The position numbers were made by a program, and so were the translations under genes. A DNA stretch of 64,000 nucleotides from Sepiola atlantica (taxonomy: Eukaryota > Mollusca > Cephalopoda > Sepiida > Sepiolidae). Of the stretch, positions 12,432 through 24,686 are shown one piece after another. The stretch is taken from assembly GCA_963556195.1 (NCBI GenBank), contig CAUVYP010000587.1:806001-870000 (forward strand). The letters are read 5' to 3'. Positions within the stretch are counted from its first letter, which is position 1, and each line of letters starts with the position of its first letter. The notes beneath the pieces are model-generated. The model ran no database searches and had not been told where the DNA came from. It saw only the letters and a list, made by a program, of their open reading frames with translations.

Positions 12432-14660
12432 TTAGCGCGTTTTAAAGTTGATATCGCTTTTGTTTATAACTTCCACATTTGTTCGAATTGTGCAACGAAA
12501 CTTTGCAGACAACCGCGGAGACACATTTTCTACTGAAGTACCAAGTTTCAGAAGTGCAGCTATTGTACTGCCGGAGTCATGTCGATACAAACTTAATACG
12601 CAAAATATCAACAAAATTTAGTGCGTTTTAAAGTTGATACCGCTTTTGTTTATAACTTCCACATATATTCGAATTATGCCACGAAACTTTGCAGACAGTC
12701 GCCGTTAGGCCTTTTCTACTGAAGTACCAAGTTTCAGAAGTACAGCTCTTGCACTGCCGGAGATATGTCGATACAAACTGAATACGCAAAACATCAACAA
12801 AATTTAGCGCGTTTTAAAGTTGATATCGCTTTTGTTTATAACTTCCACATTTATTCGAATTGTGCAACGAAACTTTGTAGACAACTGTGGTGACACATTT
12901 TCTAATGAAGTACCAAGTTTCAGAAGTGCCGCTCTTGTACTGGTGGAGATATGTCGATACAAACTGAATACGCAAAACATCAACAAAATTTAGCGCGTTT
13001 TAAAGTTGATATCGCTTTTGTTTATAACTTCTCCATTTATTCGAATTGTGCCACGAAACTTGGCAGACAGTCGCGGATAGGCCTTTTCTACTGAAGTACC
13101 AAGTTTCAGAAGTGCAGCTCTTGTACTGCCGGTGATATGTCGATACAAACTGAATACGCAAAACATCAACAAAATTTAGCGTATTTTAAAGTTGATATCG
13201 CTTTTGTTTATAACTTCCACATTTATTCGAATTGTGCCACGAAACTTTGCAGACAGTGGCGGATACCCCTTTTCTACTGAAGTACCAAGTGTCAGAAGTG
13301 CAGCTCTTGTACTGCCGGAGATATGTCGATACAAACTGAATACGCAAAACATCAACAAAATTTAGGTCGTTTTAAAGTTGATATCGCTTTTGTTGATAAC
13401 TTCCACATTTATTCGAATTGTGCAACGAAACTTTGCAGACAGTCGCGGATAGGCTTTTTCTACTGAAGTACCAAGTTTCAGAAGTGCAGCTCTTGTACTG
13501 CCGGAGATATGTCGATACAAACTGAATACGCAAAACATCAACAAAATTTAGCGCGTTTTAAAGTTGATATCGCTTATGTTTATAACTTCCACATTTATTC
13601 GAATTGTGCAACGAAACTTTGCAGACAACCGCGGAGACACATTTTCTACTGAAGTACCAAGTTTCAGAAGTGCAGCTATTGTACTGCCGGAGTCATGTCG
13701 ATACAAACTTAATACGCAAAACATCAACAAAATTTAGCGCGTTTTAAAGTTGATACCGCTTTTGTTTATAACTTCCACATTTATTCGAATTATGCCACTA
13801 AACTTTGCAGACAGTCGCCGTTAGGCCTTTTCTACTGAATTACCAAGTTTCAGAAGTACAGCTCTTGCACTGCCGGAGATATGTCGATACAAACTGAATA
13901 CGCAAAACATCAACAAAATTTAGCGCGTTTTAAGCTGATATCGCTTTTGTTTATAACTTCCACATTTATTCGAATTGTGCCACGAAACTTTGCAGACAGG
14001 GGCGGATACCCCTTTTCTACTGAAGTACCAAGTTTCAGAAGTGCAGCTCTTGTACTGCCGGAGATATGTCGATACAAACTGAATACGCAAAACATCAACA
14101 AAATTTAGCGCGTTTTAAAGTTGATATCGCTTTTGTTTATAACTTCCACATTTATTCGAATTATGCAACAAACTTTGCAGACAGTCGCTTTAGGCCTTTT
14201 CTACTGAAGTACCAAGTTTCAGAAGTGCAGCTCTTGTACTGCCGGAGATATGTCGATACAAACTGAATACGCAAAACATCAACAAAATTTAGCGCGTTTT
14301 AAAGTTGATATCGCTTTTGTTTATAACTTCCACATTTATTCGAATTGTGCAACGAAACTTTGCAGACAACCGCGGAGACACATTTTCTACTGAAGTACCA
14401 AGTTTACGAAGTGCAGCTATTGTACTGCCGGAGTCATGTCGATACAAACTTAATACGCAAAACATCAACAAAATTTAGCGCGTTTTAAAGTTGATACCGC
14501 TTTTGTTTATAACTTCCACATTTATTCGAATTATGCCACGAAACTTTGCAGACAGTCGCCGTTAGGCATTTTCTACTGAAGTACTAAGTTTCAGAAGTAC
14601 AGCTCTTGCACTGCCGGAGATATGTCGATACAAACTGAATACGCAAAACATCAACAAAAT
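12432..14660. repeat. 12-mer HOR, copy 3 (2,229 bp)
   Basis: E-K-T-C-D-C-E-K-D-J-E-K, starting at 12432, 12618, 12804, 12990, 13176, 13362, 13548, 13734, 13920, 14105, 14289 and 14475. It is followed directly by a nearly identical copy. Sites that distinguish it include ttgttcgaattg near 12480 and tgaattacc near 13840. Confidence 0.92.
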
Positions 14661-16889
14661 TTAGCGCGTTTTAAAGTTGATATCGCTTTTGTTTATAACT
14701 TCCACATTTATTCGAATTGTGCAACGAAACTTTGCAGACAACCGCGGAGACACATTTTCTACTGAAGTACCAAGTTTCAGAAGTGCAGCTATTGTACTGC
14801 CGGAGTCATGTCGATACAAACTTAATACGCAAAATATCAACAAAATTTAGTGCGTTTTAAAGTTGATACCGCTTTTGTTTATAACTTCCACATATATTCG
14901 AATTATGCCACGAAACTTTGCAGACAGTCGCCGTTAGGCCTTTTCTACTGAAGTACCAAGTTTCAGAAGTACAGCTCTTGCACTGCCGGAGATATGTCGA
15001 TACAAACTGAATACGCAAAACATCAACAAAATTTAGCGCGTTTTAAAGTTGATATCGCTTTTGTTTATAACTTCCACATTTATTCGAATTGTGCAACGAA
15101 ACTTTGTAGACAACTGTGGTGACACATTTTCTAATGAAGTACCAAGTTTCAGAAGTGCCGCTCTTGTACTGGTGGACATATGTCGATACAAACTGAATAC
15201 GAAAAACATCAACAAAATTTAGCGCGTTTTAAAGTTGATATCGCTTTTGTTTATAACTTCTCCATTTATTCGAATTGTGCCACGAAACTTGGCAGACAGT
15301 CGCGGATAGGCCTTTTCTACTGAAGTACCAAGTTTCAGAAGTGCAGCTCTTGTACTGCCGGTGATATGTCGATACAAACTGAATACGCAAAACATCAACA
15401 AAATTTAGCGTATTTTAAAGTTGATATCGCTTTTGTTTATAACTTCCACATTTATTCGAATTGTGCCACGAAACTTTGCAGACAGTGGCGGATACCCCTT
15501 TTCTACTGAAGTACCAAGTGTCAGAAGTGCAGCTCTTGTACTGCCGGAGATATGTCGATACAAACTGAATACGCAAAACATCAACAAAATTTAGGTCGTT
15601 TTAAAGTTGATATCGCTTTTGTTGATAACTTCCACATTTATTCGAATTGTGCAACGAAACTTTGCAGACAGTCGCGGATAGGCTTTTTCTACTGAAGTAC
15701 CAAGTTTCAGAAGTGCAGCTCTTGTACTGCCGGAGATATGTCGATACAAACTGAATACGCAAAACATCAACAAAATTTAGTTCGTTTTAAAGTTGATATC
15801 GCTTATGTTTATAACTTCCACATTTATTCGAATTGTGCAACGAAACTTTGCAGACAACCGCGGAGACACATTTTCTACTGAAGTACCAAGTTTCAGAAGT
15901 GCAGCTATTGTACTGCCGGAGTCATGTCGATACAAACTTAATACGCAAAACATCAACAAAATTTAGCGCGTTTTAAAGTTGATACCGCTTTTGTTTATAA
16001 CTTCCACATTTATTCGAATTATGCCACTAAACTTTGCAGACAGTCGCCGTTAGGCCTTTTCTACTGAAGTACCAAGTTTCAGAAGTACAGCTCTTGCACT
16101 GCCGGAGATATGTCGATACAAACTGAATACGCAAAACATCAACAAAATTTAGCGCGTTTTAAGCTGATATCGCTTTTGTTTATAACTTCCACATTTATTC
16201 GAATTGTGCCACGAAACTTTGCAGACAGGGGCGGATACCCCTTTTCTACTGAAGTACCAAGTTTCAGAAGTGCAGCTCTTGTACTGCCGGAGATATGTCG
16301 ATACAAACTGAATACGCAAAACATCAACAAAATTTAGCGCGTTTTAAAGTTGATATCGCTTTTGTTTATAACTTCCACATTTATTCGAATTATGCAACAA
16401 ACTTTGCAGACAGTCGCATTAGGCCTTTTCTACTGAAGTACCAAGTTTCAGAAGTGCAGCTCTTGTACTGCCGGAGATATGTCGATACAAACTGAATACG
16501 CAAAACATCAACAAAATTTAGCGCGTTTTAAAGTTGATATCGCTTTTGTTTATAACTTCCACATTTATTCGAATTGTGCAACGAAACTTTGCAGACAACC
16601 GCGGAGACACATTTTCTACTGAAGTACCAAGTTTACGAAGTGCAGCTATTGTACTGCCGGAGTCATGTCGATACAAACTTAATACGCAAAACATCAACAA
16701 AATTTAGCGCGTTTTAAAGTTGATACCGCTTTTGTTTATAACTTCCACATTTATTCGAATTATGCCACGAAACTTTGCAGACAGTCGCCGTTAGGCATTT
16801 TCTACTGAAGTACTAAGTTTCAGAAGTACAGCTCTTGCACTGCCGGAGATATGTCGATACAAACTGAATACGCAAAACATCAACAAAAT
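14661..16889. repeat. 12-mer HOR, copy 4 (2,229 bp)
   Basis: Every monomer matches copy 3 at an offset of 2,229 bp, with the same private sites (gccggtgat, gtgtcag, gtttacgaag, gcattttc). Differences seen by eye are few, for example tttagttcg against tttagcgcg at 15777 and gtcgcatt against gtcgcttt near 16416. The two copies form a recent tandem duplication. Confidence 0.92.
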
Positions 16890-17446
16890 TTAGCGCGTTT
16901 TAAAGTTGATATCGCTTTTGTTTATAACTTCCACATTTATTCGAATTGTGCAACGAAACTTTGTAGACAACCGTGGTGACACATTTTCTAATGAAGTAAT
17001 AAGTTTCAGAAGTGCCGCTCTTGTACTGGTTGAGATATGTCGATACAAACTGAATACGCAAAACATCAACAAAATTTAGCGCGTTTTAAAGTTGATATCG
17101 CTTTTGTTTATAACTTCCACATTTATTCGAATTGTGCCACGAAACTTGGCAGACAGTCGCGGATAGGCCTTTTCTACTGAAGTACCAAGTTTCAGAAGTG
17201 CAGCTCTTGTACTGTCGGTGATATGTCGATACAAACTGAATACGCAAAACATCAACAAAATTTAGCGTATTTTAAATTGATATCGCTTTTGTTTATAACT
17301 TCCACATTTATTCGAATTGTGCCACGAAACTTTGCAGACAGTGGCGGATACCCCTTTTCTACTGAAGTACCAAGTTTCAGAAGTGCAGCTCTTGTACTGC
17401 CGGAGATATGTCGATACAAACTGAATACGCAAAACATCAACAAAAT
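16890..17446. repeat. Truncated 12-mer: T-C-D
   Basis: T (16890), C (17076) and D (17262, 185 bp with tattttaaattg) match 10392-10947 more closely than the equivalent core of the adjacent 12-mer copy. The shared one-base deletion in D and the aataag with ggttgag in T show this. The run is then broken by the chimera at 17447. Confidence 0.82.
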
Positions 17447-17632
17447 TTAGGTCGTTTTAAAGTTGATATCGCTTTTGTTGATAACTTCCACATTTATTCG
17501 AATTATGCCACGAAACTTTGCAGACAGTCGCCGTTAGGCCTTTTCTACTGAAGTACCAAGTTTCAGAAGTACAGCTCTTGCACTGCCGGAGATATGTCGA
17601 TACAAACTGAATACGCAAAACATCAACAAAAT
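17447..17632. repeat. Chimeric monomer: C head, K tail
   Basis: The first part (ggtcgtttt head, cttttgttgataac) is that of the C monomers at 10948 and 13362. From aattatgccacg onward, including gtcgccgttagg and acagctcttgcactg, it is K. The switch lies between monomer positions of about 35 and 57. It joins a truncated 12-mer on the left to a K-D-S-Ti tetramer on the right. Confidence 0.85.
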
Positions 17633-18189
17633 TGAGCGCGTTTAAAGCTGATATCGCTTTTGTTTATAACTTCCACATTTATTCGAATTGTGCCACGAAA
17701 CTTTGCAGACAGTCGCGGATACCCCTTTTCTACTGAAGTACCAAGTTTCAGAAGTGCAGCTCTTGTACTGCCGGAGATATGTCGATACAAACTGAATACG
17801 CAAAACATCAACAAAATTTAGCGCGTTTTAAAGTTGATATCGCTTTTGTTTATAACTTCCACATTTATTCGAATTGTGCAACGAAACCTTGAAGACAGTC
17901 GCGAGGAGGCCTTTTCTACTGAGGTACTCAGTTTCAGAAGTGCAGCTCTTGTACTGCCGGAGATATGTCGATACAAACTGAATACGCAAAACATCAACAA
18001 AATTTAGCGCGTTTTAAAGTTGATATCGCTTTTGTTTATAACTTCCACATTTATTCGAATTGTGCAACGAAACTTTGTAGACAACCGCGGTGACACATTT
18101 TCTACTGAAGTAATAAGTTTCAGAAGTGCAGCTCTTGTACCGCCGGAGATATGTCGATACAAACTGAATATGCAAAACATCAACAAAAT
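17447..18189. repeat. K-D-S-Ti tetramer downstream of the 12-mers
   Basis: The chimeric K (17447) is followed by D (17633, 185 bp), S (17818, with an altered gaagac and cgaggagg) and Ti (18004), giving 743 bp as at 2408-3150. This shows that the tetramer type flanks the 12-mer zone on both sides. Confidence 0.83.
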
Positions 18190-18920
18190 TTAGCGCGTTT
18201 TAAAGTTGATACCGCTTTTGTTTATCACTTCCACATTTATTCGAATTATGCCACGAAACTTTGCAGACAGTCGCCGTTAGGCCTTTTCTACTGAAGTACC
18301 AAGTTTCAGAAGTACAGCTCTTGCACTGCCGGAGATATGTCGATACAAACTGAATACGCAAAACATCAACAAAATTTAGCGCGTTTAAAGCTGATATCGC
18401 TTTTGTTTATAACTTCCACATTTATTCGAATTGTGCCACGAAACTTTGCAGACAGTCGCGGATACCCCTTTTCTACTGAAGTACTAAGTTTCAGAAGTGC
18501 AGCTCTTGTACTGCCGGAGATATGTCGATACAAACTGAATACGCAAAACATCAACAAAATTTAGCGCGTTTTAAAGTTGATATCGCTTTAGTTTATAACT
18601 TCCACATTTATTCGAATTGTGCAACGAAACTTTGTAGACAACCGCGGTGACACATTTTCTACTGAAGTACCAAGTTTCAGAAGTGCAGCTCTGGTACTGG
18701 TGGAGATATGCGATACAAACTGAATACGCAAAACATCAACAAAATTTAGCGCGTTTTAAAGTTGATATCGCTTTTGTTTATAACTTCCACATTTATTCGA
18801 ATTATGCAACAAACTTTGCAGACAGTCGCTTTAGGCCTTTTCTACTGAAGTACCAAGTTTCAGAAGTACAGCTCTTGCACTGCCGGAGATATGTCGATAC
18901 AAACTGAATACGCAAAAACT
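18190..18920. repeat. K-D-T-J run ending in a 175-bp monomer
   Basis: K (18190) and D (18376, 185 bp) are followed by T (18561, 185 bp through a lost base in atatgcgatac near 18710) and J (18746). The J monomer is only 175 bp: besides its usual two-base shortening it lacks 9 bp of the A-rich tail at about 18917, leaving cgcaaaaactttagcg. Confidence 0.85.
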
Positions 18921-21900
18921 TTAGCGCGTTTTAAAGTTGATATCGCTTTTGTTTATAACTTCCACATTTATTCGAATTGTGCCACGAAACTTTGCAGACA
19001 GTCGCGGATACCCCTTATCTACTAAAGTACCAAGTTTCAGAAGTGCAGCTCTTGTCTTGCCGGAGATATGTCGATACAAACTGAATACGCAAAACATCAA
19101 CAAAATTTAGCGCGTTTTAAAGTTGATATCGCTTTTGTTTATAACTTCCACATTTATTCGAATTGTGCAACGAAACTTTGCAGACAGTCGCGGAGAGGCC
19201 TTTTCTACTGAAGTACTAAGTTTCAGAAGTGCAGCTCTTGTACTGCCGGAGATATGTCGATACAAACTTAATACGCAAAACATCAACAAAATTTAGCGCG
19301 TTTTAAAGTTGATATCGCTTTTGTTTATAACTTCCACATTTATTCGAATTGTGCGACGAAACTTTGTAGACAACAGCGGTGACACATTTTCTACTGAAGT
19401 AATAAGTTTCAGTAGTGCAGCTCTTGTACTGGTGGAGATATGTCGATACAAACTGAATACGCAAAACATGCACAAAATTTAGCGCGTTTTAAAGTTGATA
19501 TCGCTTTTGTTTATAACTTCCACATTTATTCGAATTGTGCCACGAAACTTGGCAGACAGTCGCGGATAGGCCTTTTCTACTGAAGTACCAAGTTTCAGAA
19601 GTGCAGCTCTTGTACTGCCGGAGATATGTCGATACAAACTGAATACGCAAAACATCAACAAAATTTAGCGTATTTTAAAGTTGATACCGCTTTTGTTTAT
19701 AACTTCCACATTTATTCGAATTGTGCAACGAAACTTTGCAGACAGTCGCGGATAGGCCTTTTCTACCGAAGTACCAAGTTTCACAAGTGCAGCTCTTGTC
19801 TTGCCGGAGATATGTCGATACAAACTGAATACGCAAAACATCAACAAAATTTAGCGCGTTTTAAAGTTGATATCGCTTTTGTTTATAACTTCCACATTTA
19901 TTCGAATTGTGCAAAGATACTTTGTAGACAACCGCGCTGACACATTTTCTACTGAAGTACCAAGTTTCAAGAATGCAGCTAGTGTACTGCCGGAGATATG
20001 TCGATACAAACTTAATACGCAAAACATCAACAAAATTTAGCGCGTTTTAAAGTTGATATCGCTTTTGTTTATAACTTCCACATTTATTCGAATTGTGCAA
20101 CGAAACTTTGCAGACAACCGCGGAGACACATTTTCTACTGAAGTACTAAGTTTCAGAAGTGCAGCTCTTGTACTGCCGGAGATATGTCGATACAAACTGA
20201 ATACGCAAAACATCAACAAAATTTAGCGCGTTTTAAAGTTGATATCGCTTTTGTTTATAACTTCCACATTTATTGTAATTGTGCAACGAAACTTTGCAGA
20301 CAACCGCGGAGACACATTTTCTACTGAAGTACCAAGTTTCAGAAGTACAGCTCTTGCACTGCCGGAGATATGTCGATACAAACTGAATACGCAAAACATC
20401 AACAAAATTTAGCGCGTTTTAAAGTTGATATCGCTTTTGTTTATAACTTCCACATTTATTCGAATTGTGCCACGAAACTTTGCAGACAGTCGCGGATACC
20501 CCTTTTCTACTGAAGTACCAAGTTTCAGAAGTGCAGCTCTTGTACTGCCGGAGATATGTCGATACAAACTGAATACGCAAAACATCAACAAAATTTAGCG
20601 CGTTTTAAAGTTGATATCGCTTTTGTTTATAACTTCCACATTTATTCGAATTGTGCAACGAAACTTTGAAGACAACCGCGCTGACACATTTTCTACTGAA
20701 GTACCAAGTTTCAAGAATGCAGCTAGTGTACTGCCGGAGATATGTCGATACAAACTTAATACGCAAAACATCAACAAAATTTAGCGCGTTTTCAAGTTAA
20801 TATCGCTTTTGTTTATAACTTCCACATTTATTCGAATTGTGCAACGAAACTTTGCAGACAACCGCGGAGACACATTTTCTACTGAAGTACCAAGTTTCAG
20901 AAGTGCAGCTTTTGTACTGCCGGAGATATGTCGATACAAACTGAATACGCAAAACATCAACAAAATTTAGCGCGTTTTAAAGTTGATATCGCTTTTGTTT
21001 ATAACTTCCACATTTATTCGAATTGTGCAACGAAACTTTGCAGACAACCGCGGAGACACATTTTCTACTGAAGTACCAAGTTTCAGAAGTACAGCTCTTG
21101 CACTGCCGGAGATATGTCGATACAAACTGAATACGCAAAACATCAACAAAATTTAGCGCGTTTTAAAGTTGATATCGCTTTTGTTTATAACTTCCACATT
21201 TATTCGAATTGTGCAACGAAACTTTGCAGACAGTCGCGGAGAGGCCTTTTCTACTACAGTACCAAGTTTCAGAAGTGCAGCTCTTGTCTTGCCGGAGATA
21301 TGTCGATACAAACTGAATACGCAAAACATCAACAAAATTTAGCGCGTTTTAAAGTTGATATCGCTTTTGTTTATAACTTCCACATTTATTCGAATTGTGC
21401 AACGAAACTTTGTAGACAACCGCGGTGACACATTTTCTACTGAAGTACCAAGTTTCAGCAGTGCAGCTCTTGTACTGGTGGAGATATGTCGATACAAACT
21501 GAATACGCAAAACATCAACAAAATTTAGCGCGTTTTAAAGTTGATATCGCTTTTGTTTATAACTTCCACATTTATTCGAATTGTGCCACGAAACTTGGCA
21601 GACAGTCGCGGATAGGCCTTTTCTACTGAAGTACCAAGCTTCAGAAGTGCAGCTCTTGTACTGCCGGAGATATGTCGATACAAACTTAATACGCAAAACA
21701 TCAACAAAATTTAGCGCGTTTTAAAGTTGATATCGCTTTTGTTTATAACTTCCACATTTATTCGAATTGTGCAACGAAACTTTGTAGACAACAGCGGTGA
21801 CACATTTTCTACCGAAGTTATAAGTTTCAGTAGTGCAGCTCTTGTACTGGTGCAGATATGTCGATACAAACTGAATACGCAAAACATGCACAAAATTTAG

Positions 21901-23570
21901 CGCGTTTTAAAGTTGATACCGCTTTTGTTTATAACTTCCACATTTATTCTAATTGTGCAACGAAACTTGGCAGACAGTCGCGGATAGGCCTTTTCTACTG
22001 AAGTACCAAGTTTCAGAAGTGCAGCTCTTGTACTGCAGGAGGTATGTCGATACAAACTGAATACGCAAAACATCAACAAAATTTAGCGCGTTTTAAAGTT
22101 GATATCGCTTTTGTTTATAACTTCCACATTTATTCGAATTGTGCAAAGATACTTTGTAGACAACCGCGCTGACACATTTTCTACTGAAGTACCAAGTTTC
22201 AAGAATGCAGCTAGTGTACTGCCGGAGATATGTCGATACAAACTTAATACGCAAAACATCAACAAAATTTAGCGCGTTTTAAAGTTGATATCGCTTTTGT
22301 TTATAACTTCCACATTTATTCGAATTGTGCAACGAAACTTTGCAGACAACCGCGGAGACACATTTTCTACTGAAGTACCAAGTTTCAGAAGTGCAGCTCT
22401 TGTACTGCCGGAGATATGTCGATACAAACTGAATACGCAAAACATCAACAAAATTTAGCGCGTTTTAAAGTTGATATCGCTTTTGTTTATAACTTCCACA
22501 TTTATTCGAATTGTGCAACGAAACTTTGCAGACAACCGCGGAGACACATTTTCTACTGAAGTACCAAGTTTCAGAAGTACAGCTCTTGCACTGCCGGAGA
22601 TATGTCGATACAAACTGAATACGCAAAACATCAACAAAATTTAGCGCGTTTTAAAGTTGATATCGCTTTTGTTTATAACTTCCACATTTATTCGAATTGT
22701 GCCACGAAACTTTGCAGACAGTCGCGGATACCCCTTTTCTACTGAAGTACCAAGTTTCAGAAGTGCAGCTCTTGTACTGCCGGAGATATGTCGATACAAA
22801 CTGAATACGCAAAACATCAACAAAATTTAGCGTATTTTAAAGTTGATACCGCTTTTGTTGATAACTTCCACATTTATTCGAATTGTGCAACGAAACTTTG
22901 CAGACAGTCGCGGATAGGCCTTTTCTACTGAAGTACCAAGTTTCAGAAGTGCAGCTCTTGTACTGCCGGAGGTATGTCGATACAAACTGAATACGCAAAA
23001 CATCAACAAAATTTAGCGCGTTTTAAAGTTGATATCGCTTTTGTTTATAACTTCCACATTTATTCGAATTGTGCAAACATACTTTGTAGACAACCGCGCT
23101 GACACATTTTCTACTGAAGTACCAAGTTTCAAGAATGCAGCTAGTGTACTGCCGGAGATATGTCGATACAAACTTAATACGCAAAACATCAACAAAATTT
23201 ATCGCGTTTTAAAGTTGATACCGCTTTTGTTGATAACTTCCACATTTATTCGAATTGTGCAACGAAACTTTGCAGACAGTCGCGGATAGGCCTTTTCTAC
23301 TGAAGTACCAAGTTTCAGAAGTGCAGCTCTTGTACTGCCGGAGGAATGTCGATACAAACTGAATACGCAAAACATCAACAAAATTTAGCGCGTTTTAAAG
23401 TTGATATCGCTTTTGTTTATAACTTCCACATTTATTCGAATTGTGCAAAGATACTTTGTAGACAACCGCGCTGACACATTTTCTACTGAAGTACCAAGTT
23501 TCAAGAATGCAGCTAGTGTACTGCCGGAGATATGTCGATACAAACTTAATACGCAAAACATCAACAAAAT
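18921..23570. repeat. Transitional block where the F, G, V, P and B types first appear
   Basis: The order is D-like (18921), S (19107), Ti (19293), C (19479), P-like (19665), F (19851), E (20037), V (20223), D (20409), F-like (20595), G (20781), V (20967), B (21153), T (21339), C (21525), Ti (21711), P (21897), F (22083), E (22269), V (22455), D (22641), P (22827), F (23013), P (23199) and F (23385). The P-F-G/E-V succession of the later 9-mer is already visible, but T-C-H-I is not. The first HindIII-type AAGCTT site noticed lies near 21637. Confidence 0.8.
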
Positions 23571-24686
23571 TTAGCGCGTTTTAAAGTTGATATCGCTTTT
23601 GTTTATAACTTCCACATTTATTCGAATTGTGCAACGAAACTTTGGAGTCAACCGCGGCGACACATTTTCTACTGACCTACCAAGTTTCAGAAGTGCAGCT
23701 CTTGTACTGGTGGAGATATGTCGATACAAACTGAATACGCAAAACATCAACAAAATTTAGCGCGTTTTAAAGTTGATATCGCTTTTGTTTATAACTTCCA
23801 CATTTATTCGAATTGTGCAACGAAACTTTGCAGACAACCGCGGAGACACATTTACTACTGAAGTACCAAGTTTCAGAAGTACAGCTCTTGCACTGCCGGA
23901 GATATGTCGATACAAACTGAATACGCAAAACATCAACAAAATTTAGCGCGTTTTAAAGTTGATATCGCTTTTGTTTATAACTTCCACATTTATTCGAATT
24001 GTGCCACGAAACTTTGCAGACAGTCGCGGATACCCCTTTTCTACTGAAGTACCAAGTTTCAGAAGTGCAGCTCTTGTACTGCCGGAGATATGTCGATACA
24101 AACTGAATACGCAAATCATCAACAAAATTAAGGTCGTTTTAAAGTTGATATCGCTTTTGTTTATAACGTCCACATTTATTCGAATTGTGCAACGAAACTT
24201 TGCAGACAGTCTCGAAGAGGCCTTTTCTACTACAGTACCAAGTTTCAGAAGTGCAGCTCTTGTCTTGCCGGAGCCATGTCGATACAAACTGAATACGCAA
24301 AACATCAACAAAATTTAGCGCGTTTTAAAGTTGATATCGCTTTTGTTTATAACTTCCACATTTATTCGAATTGTGCAACGAAACTTTGTAGACAACCGCG
24401 GTGACACATTTTCTACTGAAGTACCAAGTTTCAGCAGTGCAGCTCTTGTACTGGTGGAGATATGTTGATACAAACTGAATACGCAAAACATCAACAAAAT
24501 TTAGCGCGTTTTAAAGTTGATATCGCTTTTGTTTATAACTTCCACATTTATTCGAATTGTGCAACGAAACTTTGCAGACAGTCGCGGAGAGGCCTTTTCT
24601 ACTACAGTACCAAGTTTCAGAAGTGCAGCTCTTGTCTTGCCGGAGATATGTCGATACAAACTGAATACGCAAAACATCAACAAAAT
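23571..24686. repeat. Six-monomer module T-V-D-B-T-B, copy 1
   Basis: The monomers are T (23571, ctgacctacc), V (23757, acatttactac), D (23943, junction aattaaggtcg), B (24129, aacgtccac), T (24315) and B (24501). The module recurs at 28408-29523, an offset of 4,837 bp, with the same private sites, and in both places a T-C-H array follows. The D to B junction replaces the usual ttag by taag. Confidence 0.88.
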
